Positions 33,381 to 41,056 of a DNA stretch of 64,000 nt are shown one piece after another (the first letter of the stretch is position 1; the number at the start of each line of letters is the position of its first letter). This stretch comes from Sporobacter sp963663605. GTDB taxonomy: Bacteria > Bacillota > Clostridia > Oscillospirales > Oscillospiraceae. The notes under the pieces are model-generated. The model had not been told where the DNA came from. It saw nothing but the letters and a program-made list of their open reading frames with translations, and made no database searches. A program made the translations under genes and the position numbers. The DNA is taken from positions 806,001 through 870,000 of the forward strand of contig CAXXVF010000002.1 of NCBI GenBank assembly GCA_963663605.2. Reading direction: 5' to 3'.

Positions 33381-33886
33381 ATGAGAATGAAATTTTATTC
33401 TGAAAAAAGCCCGGAAGTATGCAAAATGCTCTTACAAAAAAAATAAGAGCTTATTCTATAACTCGGAGATGTTTTAAACCGGGCTTTTTGCTAAAAAATG
33501 AATTTATAGGCGAAGTTAAGGGCGACCGGTTTTGGCTGCATAAAACAAAACCTCGAGTTCATCATAGAGGCATGTCCCGCATATATAAAGGAACCATCTT
33601 TAAAGCAAATGGAAAAACAGTAATAGAGGGAAAATTTTGCTATCCAACCTGTTTGCTCGTAATAGCTCTAATTATTATTCTATTAATAACAATAGCAAGC
33701 ACGCCTCAGTTTCTTTATGCAATAAAAGAAGGAATAAATATACGCATAATACTGAAATACGTCATCTTTTTGATTGTTCCCGCTGGAGTAATTTTCATGG
33801 CTGTATATTCTCATGCTTCTAACTTTATAGATGAAGAAAACGAAGTAATTGAACTATTACATAGATTATTCGACTCATCCGAATAA
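33381..33886 (+). pseudogene. Small membrane protein with an apparent frameshift at an A8 run
   Basis: A well-placed start (ATG at 33381 with AAGGTGG upstream) opens a 21-codon frame, MRMKFYSEKSPEVCKMLLQK, that stops just after eight A (33436-33443). In the -1 frame the sequence continues without interruption to 33886. It encodes FIGEVKGDRFWLHK, a KANGKTVIEGKF block and two membrane helices (CLLVIALIIILLITIAS; KYVIFLIVPAGVIFMAVYS). One more A would restore a 168-residue protein. It may be a pseudogene, a sequencing error in a homopolymer, or ribosomal slippage. A start at 33419 would give 155 residues but lacks a good ribosome site. The region is AT-rich. Function unknown. Confidence 0.6.
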
Positions 33887-33889
33887 ACC

Positions 33890-33945
33890 CGCATATAGCC
33901 TCCCCAGGTCATATGGCGGAGCCCTATACCTTTAAGGGTGGCAGG
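33890..33945. repeat. Family C palindromic repeat
   Basis: A copy of the GGCGGAGCCCTATACCTTTA type follows the frameshifted gene directly, in reverse orientation to the copy near 33300. Confidence 0.6.
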
Positions 33946-33990
33946 CGAGAAAATACATAAAATAATCTGAGTTTTAGTTAGGGTGATGAA

Positions 33991-34476
33991 ATGCCAATAC
34001 ATGAATTTCTTCTTGTTTCTAAATTGTTTATCGAGCCGTTTGAATATGAAAAGATAAAACGAAACAAGGGAAAATTAGTGGTAGAAGCCCCGGCGATTGT
34101 TGATTATTATGAAATTCACGACAGCTTAATACTTTATCTATCGGACTTTATAAGATGGATACCTTCGACAAATATCCCGACTAATGAAGAAATTTTAGGA
34201 CTGTCTTATTATGGCGTAACGGGCTTTTCAAATGAAAACGCAAGAATGTTATGCTCGTTATTTAGCAGACTTAAAAATCTGTTTCTGTTAGCACCTGAAA
34301 AAATGACGCTTACAGGAAGTTACTATTGGTATAATGATGATGATGTGAAATCAGGGCAATATGAAAAATTAAGATTTGATAAAAGGAAACTCATTAATTT
34401 GTTTGAAAAGGCGGCAGCTTGGAATGAGTTGCTAACAGCAAACAACGACTTGTATATTATGCATTTCGGTATTTAG
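33991..34476 (+). CDS. AT-rich orphan protein of unknown function
   Basis: The 161-residue soluble protein begins MPIHEFLLVSKLFIEPFEYE with AGGGTGATGAA upstream. It is rich in Tyr, Leu and Lys, with no signal peptide or membrane helix (YEIHDSLILYLSDFIRW, LTGSYYWYNDDDVKSGQYEK). Base composition is clearly more AT-rich than the flanking housekeeping genes, which suggests recent arrival. It lies between two family C repeats with the frameshifted gene on its left. It resembles no family I can name. Confidence 0.65.
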   Translation: MPIHEFLLVSKLFIEPFEYEKIKRNKGKLVVEAPAIVDYYEIHDSLILYLSDFIRWIPSTNIPTNEEILGLSYYGVTGFSNENARMLCSLFSRLKNLFLLAPEKMTLTGSYYWYNDDDVKSGQYEKLRFDKRKLINLFEKAAAWNELLTANNDLYIMHFGI

Positions 34477-34483
34477 CCGTATC

Positions 34484-34545
34484 TCTCCAACGAGGTCATA
34501 GGGCGGAGCCCTCGTATTCCTTTATTGGGCGGCGGGCGGGATTTG
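34484..34545. repeat. Family C palindromic repeat
   Basis: A CATAGGGCGGAGCCCTCGTA-type palindrome and a GGGCGGCGGGCGGG tail follow the orphan gene. Confidence 0.6.
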
Positions 34546-34604
34546 AAAAAATAAAATCGGGCAATATTTTAATAACCATTAAGCAAAAAAGGAAGTACCC
34601 CCCA

Positions 34605-35573
34605 TTGAAAGAATTCACGATCAGACAAAACGACGCGGGGCAGCGCCTGGACCGGTTCGTGTCCAAGGCGGTGCCGCTGTTGCCGTCGTCGCTCGCGCAA
34701 AAATATATACGCTTAAAGCGCATCAAGGTAAACGGCAAAGGCGCGAAGCGGGACGTTAAGATTATGGGCGGCGACACGGTGCAGATGTACGTAAACGACG
34801 GATTTTTCGAGGCCCCGACCGAGGAAAACGCCTATCTTAAAGTTACGTCTCCGGAGCTCGACATCGTATACGAGGACGAGAACATCCTGCTCGTCAACAA
34901 AAAGCCGGGCGTCTTGTGCCACTCAGATGGCAAATGGTCGTACAATACGCTCATCGCGCACATACAGGCGTACCTGTACGCGAAAGGCGAATATAAGCCG
35001 CGCGCGGAGAACGCGTTTGCCCCGGCGCTGTGCAACCGCATAGACCGCAACACCTCCGGGATCGTCATCGCCGCCAAAAACGCCGAGTCGCTGCGGGTCA
35101 TGAACGGCAAGATCAAAAGCCGCGAGGTGGAAAAGTACTATCTCGCCGCCGTCCACGGCGAAGTGAAACCTAAAAGCGGCCGCCTTGAGGGGTTTTTATT
35201 CAAGGACGCAAAAAAGAATCAGGTCTTCGTCTCGGACAAAAGCGTCCCCGGCTCCAAAACTGCTGTCACCGAGTACAAAACGCTTTGCGCAAAAAACGGC
35301 CTGACGCTTCTCGAGTGCCGGCTCATTACCGGGCGCACGCACCAGATCCGGGCGCAGCTGGCGCATGCCGGGCATCCGCTTTTGGGCGACGGCAAATACG
35401 GCAGCGAAAAGCAAAACCGCCCGTACGGCGAAAAAAGCCAGGCGCTGTGCGCGTACCGGCTCGTATTCGACTTTAAAACGGACGCCGGGGCTCTGCAGTA
35501 TCTGGCCGGACGGTCGTACAAAATCAAAAAGGTGTATTTTGCCGGTAAATATTTCGATATCGACCCGTCGTGA
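34605..35573 (+). CDS. RluA-family 23S rRNA pseudouridine synthase
   Basis: The 322-residue enzyme isomerises uridine in large-subunit rRNA or tRNA. An S4 RNA-binding domain (residues 1-80; QNDAGQRLDRFVSKAVP) precedes the catalytic domain with VNKKPGVLCHS and the conserved ALCNRIDRNTSGIVI, whose aspartate is the nucleophile. RTHQIRAQLAHAGHPLLGD follows. The TTG start at 34605 has GGAAG upstream. Family members RluC and RluD cannot be separated by eye. Confidence 0.93.
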   Translation: MKEFTIRQNDAGQRLDRFVSKAVPLLPSSLAQKYIRLKRIKVNGKGAKRDVKIMGGDTVQMYVNDGFFEAPTEENAYLKVTSPELDIVYEDENILLVNKKPGVLCHSDGKWSYNTLIAHIQAYLYAKGEYKPRAENAFAPALCNRIDRNTSGIVIAAKNAESLRVMNGKIKSREVEKYYLAAVHGEVKPKSGRLEGFLFKDAKKNQVFVSDKSVPGSKTAVTEYKTLCAKNGLTLLECRLITGRTHQIRAQLAHAGHPLLGDGKYGSEKQNRPYGEKSQALCAYRLVFDFKTDAGALQYLAGRSYKIKKVYFAGKYFDIDPS

Positions 35574-35668
35574 CGGTATGCGCGCCGCCTTGAAGGCTTA
35601 TTACCGCTTGACCTCATTAAACGCCGCGTTTACAATAAGGTTATGAAATATATAAGGGAGGCTTATAC

Positions 35669-36490
35669 GTGAATACCGTATCCGAATTCAATCAATCCGG
35701 CAAAGAAATGATGGATCTGCTCATGCTTCGCTTTCCCCCGATCGCCTTCAAACTCCTTTTTGACAAAGACGAGACGCCCGAGGGCTCGGTCGTTCCCCTG
35801 CGGGACACCGGCAAGCATGTGGCAATGTGCCAGGCGTTTGCCATGGCGCGCAGGAACCGCAGCGCGCTCACGCTCTTCAAGGAGGACAATTGGTGCGTAT
35901 GGCCGAACGCCTGCTTCAAATTCTGTCCGCTCGACGAGGAAGACGTCAACAACGTCGGCTCCAAGCTCTTCATGAAGGACCCGCAGAAGAGCCTCAAATT
36001 CTTCAAGGAAAAATACCCGTGGCTCAACACCGAACAGTATGACAAAAGGCCGGTCGGTTATACGGTCGCCCCCCTGGACACATGCAATTTCATCCCGGAC
36101 GTCATTGTTACATACTGCCGGGTATCCCAGATGCGCGCGCTCATTATGGCGACCAAATTTCAGGACGGCGACGTGTTCGACGTCATGCCCGACACGATCG
36201 TCTCCTGCTGCTACTGTACGATCCCGCTTTTAAACGGCAAAAAATATAATATCGCCGTACCGGACCCCGGCGAGTTCGAACGCAGCCTCGTGGACGAGGA
36301 CGAGATCATCTTCTCCGCGCGCGCCGACGCGCTCCCCGATTTGATGGAAGGCCTTAAAGGGCTTGACGCGATGCATTTTGGCTACGCGCACTTAAAATAC
36401 GACATGAACCTCGATTACCCGCGCGCGCAGTTCTACAACGACCTCAACAAAAAATGGGGCCTGGACCTCGGGGAAACCTGGCATATCTGA
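35669..36490 (+). CDS. DUF169 family protein
   Basis: The 273-residue protein has the cysteine-rich pattern of DUF169: CQAFAMARR, NWCVWPNACFKFCPL, DTCNFIPDVIVTYCRVSQM and IVSCCYCTIP. About ten cysteines suggest metal or cluster binding, but no function is established for the family. It lacks a signal peptide and membrane segments, so it is probably cytoplasmic. GTG start at 35669 with AAGGGAGG seven bases upstream. It is followed by a terminator and looks monocistronic. Confidence 0.85.
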   Translation: MNTVSEFNQSGKEMMDLLMLRFPPIAFKLLFDKDETPEGSVVPLRDTGKHVAMCQAFAMARRNRSALTLFKEDNWCVWPNACFKFCPLDEEDVNNVGSKLFMKDPQKSLKFFKEKYPWLNTEQYDKRPVGYTVAPLDTCNFIPDVIVTYCRVSQMRALIMATKFQDGDVFDVMPDTIVSCCYCTIPLLNGKKYNIAVPDPGEFERSLVDEDEIIFSARADALPDLMEGLKGLDAMHFGYAHLKYDMNLDYPRAQFYNDLNKKWGLDLGETWHI

Positions 36491-36510
36491 AACCGCCATA
36501 AATTCGCTGT

Positions 36511-36544
36511 AAAACTGCCGCCTGTTGCCAGGCGGCGGTTTTGT
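36511..36544 (+). terminator. Terminator of the DUF169 gene
   Basis: The 13-bp stem AAAACTGCCGCCT / AGGCGGCGGTTTT (one G-T pair) ends in a T-run. Confidence 0.85.
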
Positions 36545-36622
36545 TTATGATAACGATTATAACAGGCAATTGTTTAGCAAATTTACCAAACTAAGTAATA
36601 TTTTACTTATTCGCACTGGTCC

Positions 36623-36650
36623 TTGACAAAATCTTATCGATAAATATTAT
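36623..36650 (+). promoter_or_regulatory. Promoter of the GGDEF-EAL gene
   Basis: TTGACA and TATTAT are separated by 16 bases, about 40 bases upstream of the GTG start. Confidence 0.6.
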
Positions 36651-36688
36651 GTATACGATTTTTTTATTTGCAGGGGGCGGTCGTTGCC

Positions 36689-39600
36689 GTGGCGAATATG
36701 GTTTTATTCCAATCCGTATTATTGTTCATCTTATTTGCCGTATATTTTTTCTATACCGTCTATTTCTTCAATCAGAACCTGCGCGGCGCGCTTAACCGGT
36801 CGTTTTTCGGCATTTGTATCGCCCTGTGCGCCTGGTCGCTGGGGCTGGCGATGTCCGTCACCGTCGCGCATCAGGATCTGGCGCTCATATGGAGAAAGAT
36901 ATCCATTTTAGGCTGGGCGCTGATATATGCTCTGATCCTTCAATTCATTATGCTCCTGACCGGTACCGGCCGCTATATAAAAAGCGGACTGTTCCATCCG
37001 CTGTTTTTCGCGCCGGCCTTTATTGTAATCGTCGTTTTTTGCTTCGTGGACGAACCGGCCGGAAATATTTATTGCCTCATCCGGTCCTACGCGGCATCGC
37101 CCGGCGCCCGGCCCGGCGTTTGGAACATCTTCTTTATCGCCTACTATACCGTTTATTCCCTAATGAGCATATTTATTTTACTGCGCTGGAAGCGCCGCAG
37201 TGCGGATAACGGCAAACGCAGGCAGGCAAACCTCATCCTTTACGCGCTGGCCGTCACGCTTTTTCTGGAGCTGCTCAGCGACGCGATTATGAACATAACG
37301 CCAAGTCCCGCCGTCGCGATGCTGTCCCCCGTTAAATTCCTTTTCCCGTTTTTGACTATTTTCTTCCTGATGAAAAAGTACAAACTGATAATGCCTAATG
37401 AAGTCAGCCGCAACCAACTTATTATGAGCGACCTGAACAGCAAGCGGCTTTATCATTCCCTGAGTACTTTTATGCTCCTGTTCGGGATCGGCAATATCAT
37501 AGCCCTGCTGCTGAAAACAGGAAGCAGCCCGGCCCGGCATTTCGATATCATCTATTCTCTGTTCCTCGTTTTTTTCGGACTTGTCTTCGTTTTCATCCAG
37601 TATATAAACAGCAAGCCGTTTAAAGAGGCGCTGAATATCTTCCTCATGCTGATAAGCATCCCGCTTTTCTCACTGATATACATGGAACGCTTTCCTAATA
37701 TCTACTGGATAATCCCCATCATCTTTGCTATTCCTTCATTAGTTTACAACAAGCGCTCCGTGCTGGTCCTCGTCTCCGTCGACGCGGTTCTCACGCAGGC
37801 CATCATCTGGCTGCATACGCCAAAGGGCTCGCCCCTGTATGCGGGCACCGATTACATACTGCGCATCGCTTTATACGTATTGATGCTTTTCATCGGCTGG
37901 ATTGTCAATATGATCTACCTTGAAAAGCTTAAGGAGACAGCGCGTCAGGCCGACCTGCAGAAGCTCGTTTCGGACATGTCGTACGATTTCGCGCATGTCA
38001 CAAAAACAAACCTGAAACGCAACATCGAAGCGCTGCTTTCAAGAACGGGCAACTTCTGGGGCGCGGACCGGAGCTTCATCTTCCGGCTGGATAACGATAA
38101 AGGCATAATGACCCTGAAGTACGAATGGTGCCGTGAGGGGATCATGCCGGAACTGGTACGCCGCAAACCCTGCCGGAAAAGCGACTATCCGAATCTGATG
38201 CGGGAAATGTTCAGTTTTTCACCGGTGTATTTTGAGGATATCCGTAAACATCCCGTCGATCTCGTTACGAATAAAGATATGTTTGTCAATAAGGATGTCG
38301 TTTCTTTTGTAGCCGTGCCTATTATCACGAACAATATGCTTTACGGTTTTCACGCGCTGACCACCTATTCGTCAAAGCTTAAGATATCCCAGGAAGATCT
38401 GGACACGCTGCGTATGCTGGCAGGTCTCATCGCCAACCGGTATTTCATGCTTAAGGCCAATCGCGATATCGAGTATATGGCCTACTTCGACAATCTGACC
38501 GGGCTGCCCAACCGTTTTTTATTCGACAAACGCACCATGCAGGTCATCAACAACGCAAAAAAAACAGGCGCCTCCTTGGGGTGCATCTTTTTAAACCTCA
38601 ACAGCTTCAAGTTCGTCAACGATTCGCTTGGGTATAAGACAGGCGACGATGTACTGAAAAAAGTTGCCGATTCCATCGTGAAGCTTCTGCGCAGAACCGA
38701 TATCATCAGCCGCTTTGACGGCGATAAATTCATAATCCTGTTAAACCCCGTATCCGGTAGGGCGGAAATCGAAGAAATAGCAAACAGCGTCATAACGCTG
38801 TTTGAATCGCCGTTTAAGCTGCACAAACAGGAGTTTTATATCACAGCCAACGCCGGTATTTCCGTCTTTCCGGACGACGGCACGGATAACGGCACACTCG
38901 TCAAAAACGCCGACATCGCGCTTAACAAGGCCAGAGCCGCCGGACCTAACCGATATGCTATATGCAATCCGGAAATGAGAGAGGATATCGTCTTGAACAC
39001 AATGCTCTCCAACGGCCTGTTCCGGGCGCTGGAACGCGGCGAGTTCGTTGTCTATTATCAGCCGCTTATTGATATTGAAACAACCCGCATATGCGGCTTT
39101 GAGGCGCTTCTGCGCTGGGATCATCCGGAACTGGGCCTGATAAATCCGTCGCTCTTTATCCCTTTGGCGGAAAAAAACGGTTTGATCAGCACCATCGGCG
39201 AATGGATCCTGAAAACAGCCTGCGCGCAAAGTGTGGCCTGGAAATCTGCAGGGCATACGGACCTGCGCATGTCCGTCAATCTGTCGGCCACCCAGTTTTA
39301 TAATCCGAGGCTGGCCGACATCGTCAAAAACGTCATTGATGAAACCGGCATGACGGCGCGGCAGCTGGACCTCGAAATCACCGAAAGCGCCGCCGTGACC
39401 AGACTAGTCCACACGGACAGCACCATCAAAAAGCTGCGCGAGCTCGGCGTCACCATCACCATCGACGATTTCGGCACAGAATACTCCTCTCTTATCCGGC
39501 TCAAAAAACTTACGATCGACCGGATCAAAATCGATATGCAGTTTGTGCAGAATCTCGAGCAGAGCGAACAGGACCGTGCGATTGCCGTCATGATCATCAA

Positions 39601-39751
39601 TCTTGCCAAAAACCTCGGCCTTCAGGTGACCGCCGAAGGCATTGAGACCGAGTATCAGCTGCGTTTCCTGAAAGATCACGGCTGTAACGAGGCGCAGGGC
39701 TTCTACTATTTCCGGCCGCTGCCCCCTGAAGAACTGGAACGGTTTTTATAA
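36689..39751 (+). CDS. Membrane-bound 7TM - GAF - degenerate GGDEF - EAL protein
   Basis: The product of about 1020 residues starts with a histidine-kinase-type 7TM module (to about 230). A second block of helices runs to about 420, and a GAF-like domain lies at about 430-590. A GGDEF domain (about 610-760) reads SRFDGDKFIIL in place of GGDEF, so cyclase activity is doubtful. The C-terminal EAL domain keeps EALLRW, NLSATQFYN, LEITES, IDDFGTEYSSL, IKID, AEGIE and EAQGFYYF, so c-di-GMP phosphodiesterase activity is likely. The GTG start at 36689 is set by AGGGGGCGG eight bases upstream. It would sense an unknown signal at the membrane and lower c-di-GMP. Confidence 0.9.
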   Translation: MANMVLFQSVLLFILFAVYFFYTVYFFNQNLRGALNRSFFGICIALCAWSLGLAMSVTVAHQDLALIWRKISILGWALIYALILQFIMLLTGTGRYIKSGLFHPLFFAPAFIVIVVFCFVDEPAGNIYCLIRSYAASPGARPGVWNIFFIAYYTVYSLMSIFILLRWKRRSADNGKRRQANLILYALAVTLFLELLSDAIMNITPSPAVAMLSPVKFLFPFLTIFFLMKKYKLIMPNEVSRNQLIMSDLNSKRLYHSLSTFMLLFGIGNIIALLLKTGSSPARHFDIIYSLFLVFFGLVFVFIQYINSKPFKEALNIFLMLISIPLFSLIYMERFPNIYWIIPIIFAIPSLVYNKRSVLVLVSVDAVLTQAIIWLHTPKGSPLYAGTDYILRIALYVLMLFIGWIVNMIYLEKLKETARQADLQKLVSDMSYDFAHVTKTNLKRNIEALLSRTGNFWGADRSFIFRLDNDKGIMTLKYEWCREGIMPELVRRKPCRKSDYPNLMREMFSFSPVYFEDIRKHPVDLVTNKDMFVNKDVVSFVAVPIITNNMLYGFHALTTYSSKLKISQEDLDTLRMLAGLIANRYFMLKANRDIEYMAYFDNLTGLPNRFLFDKRTMQVINNAKKTGASLGCIFLNLNSFKFVNDSLGYKTGDDVLKKVADSIVKLLRRTDIISRFDGDKFIILLNPVSGRAEIEEIANSVITLFESPFKLHKQEFYITANAGISVFPDDGTDNGTLVKNADIALNKARAAGPNRYAICNPEMREDIVLNTMLSNGLFRALERGEFVVYYQPLIDIETTRICGFEALLRWDHPELGLINPSLFIPLAEKNGLISTIGEWILKTACAQSVAWKSAGHTDLRMSVNLSATQFYNPRLADIVKNVIDETGMTARQLDLEITESAAVTRLVHTDSTIKKLRELGVTITIDDFGTEYSSLIRLKKLTIDRIKIDMQFVQNLEQSEQDRAIAVMIINLAKNLGLQVTAEGIETEYQLRFLKDHGCNEAQGFYYFRPLPPEELERFL

Positions 39752-39785
39752 GGCCGATGTTCGAATCTGCGTTAATAAACACAGA

Positions 39786-39817
39786 AAAGCAGCCGCCCGT
39801 TTTAGGGCGGCTGCTTC
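39786..39817. terminator. Bidirectional terminator
   Basis: The 11-bp stem AGCAGCCGCCC / GGGCGGCTGCT lies between the converging EAL and yebC genes. T-runs are short on both strands. Confidence 0.75.
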
Positions 39818-39844
39818 ATAGTCTATCGAACCGTATCTCTTTTT

Positions 39845-40579
39845 TTACTCCTGCTCCCAGTTGTGCCAGACATTCTGCACGTCGTCAGACTCCTCAAGCT
39901 GGTCGAGCATCTTCTCCATGTTCCTGACGTCCTCTGGATCCGTTAGCTGCACATAGTTCTGCGGGATCATCTCCGTCTGCGCCGACAGGAACGTGTACCC
40001 CTTGGCGTCTAAGGCATTGTTGACGGCGCTGAAATCCTCCGGCGTCGTGTACACCTCATAAACGCTCTCCTGCGTCACGAGGTCTTCTGCGCCCGCCTCC
40101 AGCGCGTCCGTCATGACCGTATCCTCATCGAGCTCCCCGTCTTCATTGTCGATGATAAGCAGGCCTTTGCGGTCAAAGGACCAGGAAACGCAGCCCGTCG
40201 CGCCCAGATTCCCGCCGTATTTGTCAAACTTATGGCGGACCTCCGAGGCCGTTCGGTTGCGGTTGTCCGTCATCGCGTCGACGATAATCGCCACGCCGGC
40301 CGGTCCGTACCCCTCGTAGGTGACGCTTTCATAGTTTTCTGCATTCCCGCTGCCAAGCGCTTTATCAATCGTGCGCTTGATATTGTCGTTGGGCATGTTC
40401 GCCGCTTTCGCCTTTGCGATGACGGCCGCCAGGCGTGAATTATTGTTCGGGTCTCCGCTGCCGCCCTCTTTTACGGCGACGATCATTTCACGGGCGATTT
40501 TCGTAAAAGCCTGCGCCCTTTTAGCGTCGGCCGCGCCCTTTGTTTTTTGAATATTATGCCATTTTGAATGTCCTGACAT
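39845..40579 (-). CDS. YebC/PmpR family protein
   Basis: The 244-residue protein matches the family length and start (MSGHSKWHNIQKTKGAADAK). It has the acidic central block (YEGYGPAGVAIIVDAMTDNR) and TGCVSWSFDRKG. Members were described as transcriptional regulators; recent work ties some to relief of ribosome stalling at proline runs. That would fit efp also being encoded in this window, though not adjacent. No unusual features. Confidence 0.95.
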   Translation of the reverse strand: MSGHSKWHNIQKTKGAADAKRAQAFTKIAREMIVAVKEGGSGDPNNNSRLAAVIAKAKAANMPNDNIKRTIDKALGSGNAENYESVTYEGYGPAGVAIIVDAMTDNRNRTASEVRHKFDKYGGNLGATGCVSWSFDRKGLLIIDNEDGELDEDTVMTDALEAGAEDLVTQESVYEVYTTPEDFSAVNNALDAKGYTFLSAQTEMIPQNYVQLTDPEDVRNMEKMLDQLEESDDVQNVWHNWEQE

Positions 40580-40781
40580 AAATACACCCCAATCTCGCTA
40601 TGATAAACCGGATTTGTTAAACCGGACTTGATTGATTTTAACACTTTTTTCCCTGCGATACAAGTCACACGCAGGCGAAATGCCGCATCTCTTGTTTTTT
40701 ACTTTTTATTGGGTTTTTTGGTATATTTCGGCCCCCTCCTGTGCAAACTATCTTTAGCTTCTATGAAGGAGGTGGGCATAA

Positions 40782-40919
40782 GTGTCCTCAAAGGGCAAAA
40801 ACAGGCAGGATAACAACCAGTACCAGCAGAACAGGAACCAGAACCCAAACCAGAACCAGAATCAGAACCAGAATCCGGGCCAGAATCAGAACCAGAATCA
40901 AAGGAAGAACGGAAAATAA
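40782..40919 (+). CDS. 45-residue Asn/Gln-rich small protein
   Basis: A GTG start at 40782 sits eight bases after a perfect AAGGAGGTG. It opens a 45-codon frame, MSSKGKNRQDNNQYQQNRNQ followed by alternating N and Q (NPNQNQNQNQNPGQNQNQNQ) and the end RKNGK. About two thirds of residues are Asn or Gln, with basic ends. A strong terminator follows within 12 bases, so this is a complete one-gene unit. The composition resembles small spore or coat-associated proteins or a prion-like tract, but I cannot assign it. It is divergent from yebC and convergent with the P-type ATPase gene. Confidence 0.7.
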   Translation: MSSKGKNRQDNNQYQQNRNQNPNQNQNQNQNPGQNQNQNQRKNGK

Positions 40920-40928
40920 CTTGTTACC

Positions 40929-40968
40929 TATTGAGACGGTCTTACGAAGTCCGTCTCAATTGTTGTTT
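40929..40968 (+). terminator. Terminator of the Asn/Gln-rich gene
   Basis: The 10-bp stem ATTGAGACGG / CCGTCTCAAT is followed by TGTTGTTT. Confidence 0.8.
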
Positions 40969-41011
40969 ATATATCTGTTTCCGCCGCACCGGCCATAATT
41001 TCCCATGACGG

Positions 41012-41041
41012 CAAAAAAGCTGCTTTCAGCAGCTTTTTTTA
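41012..41041. terminator. Bidirectional terminator before the P-type ATPase gene end
   Basis: AAAAAAGCTGC / GCAGCTTTTTT with a five-base loop and T-run. It serves the ATPase gene on the minus strand and backs up the terminator at 40929. Confidence 0.85.
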
Positions 41042-41056
41042 CAGCCTGTCGGAACG

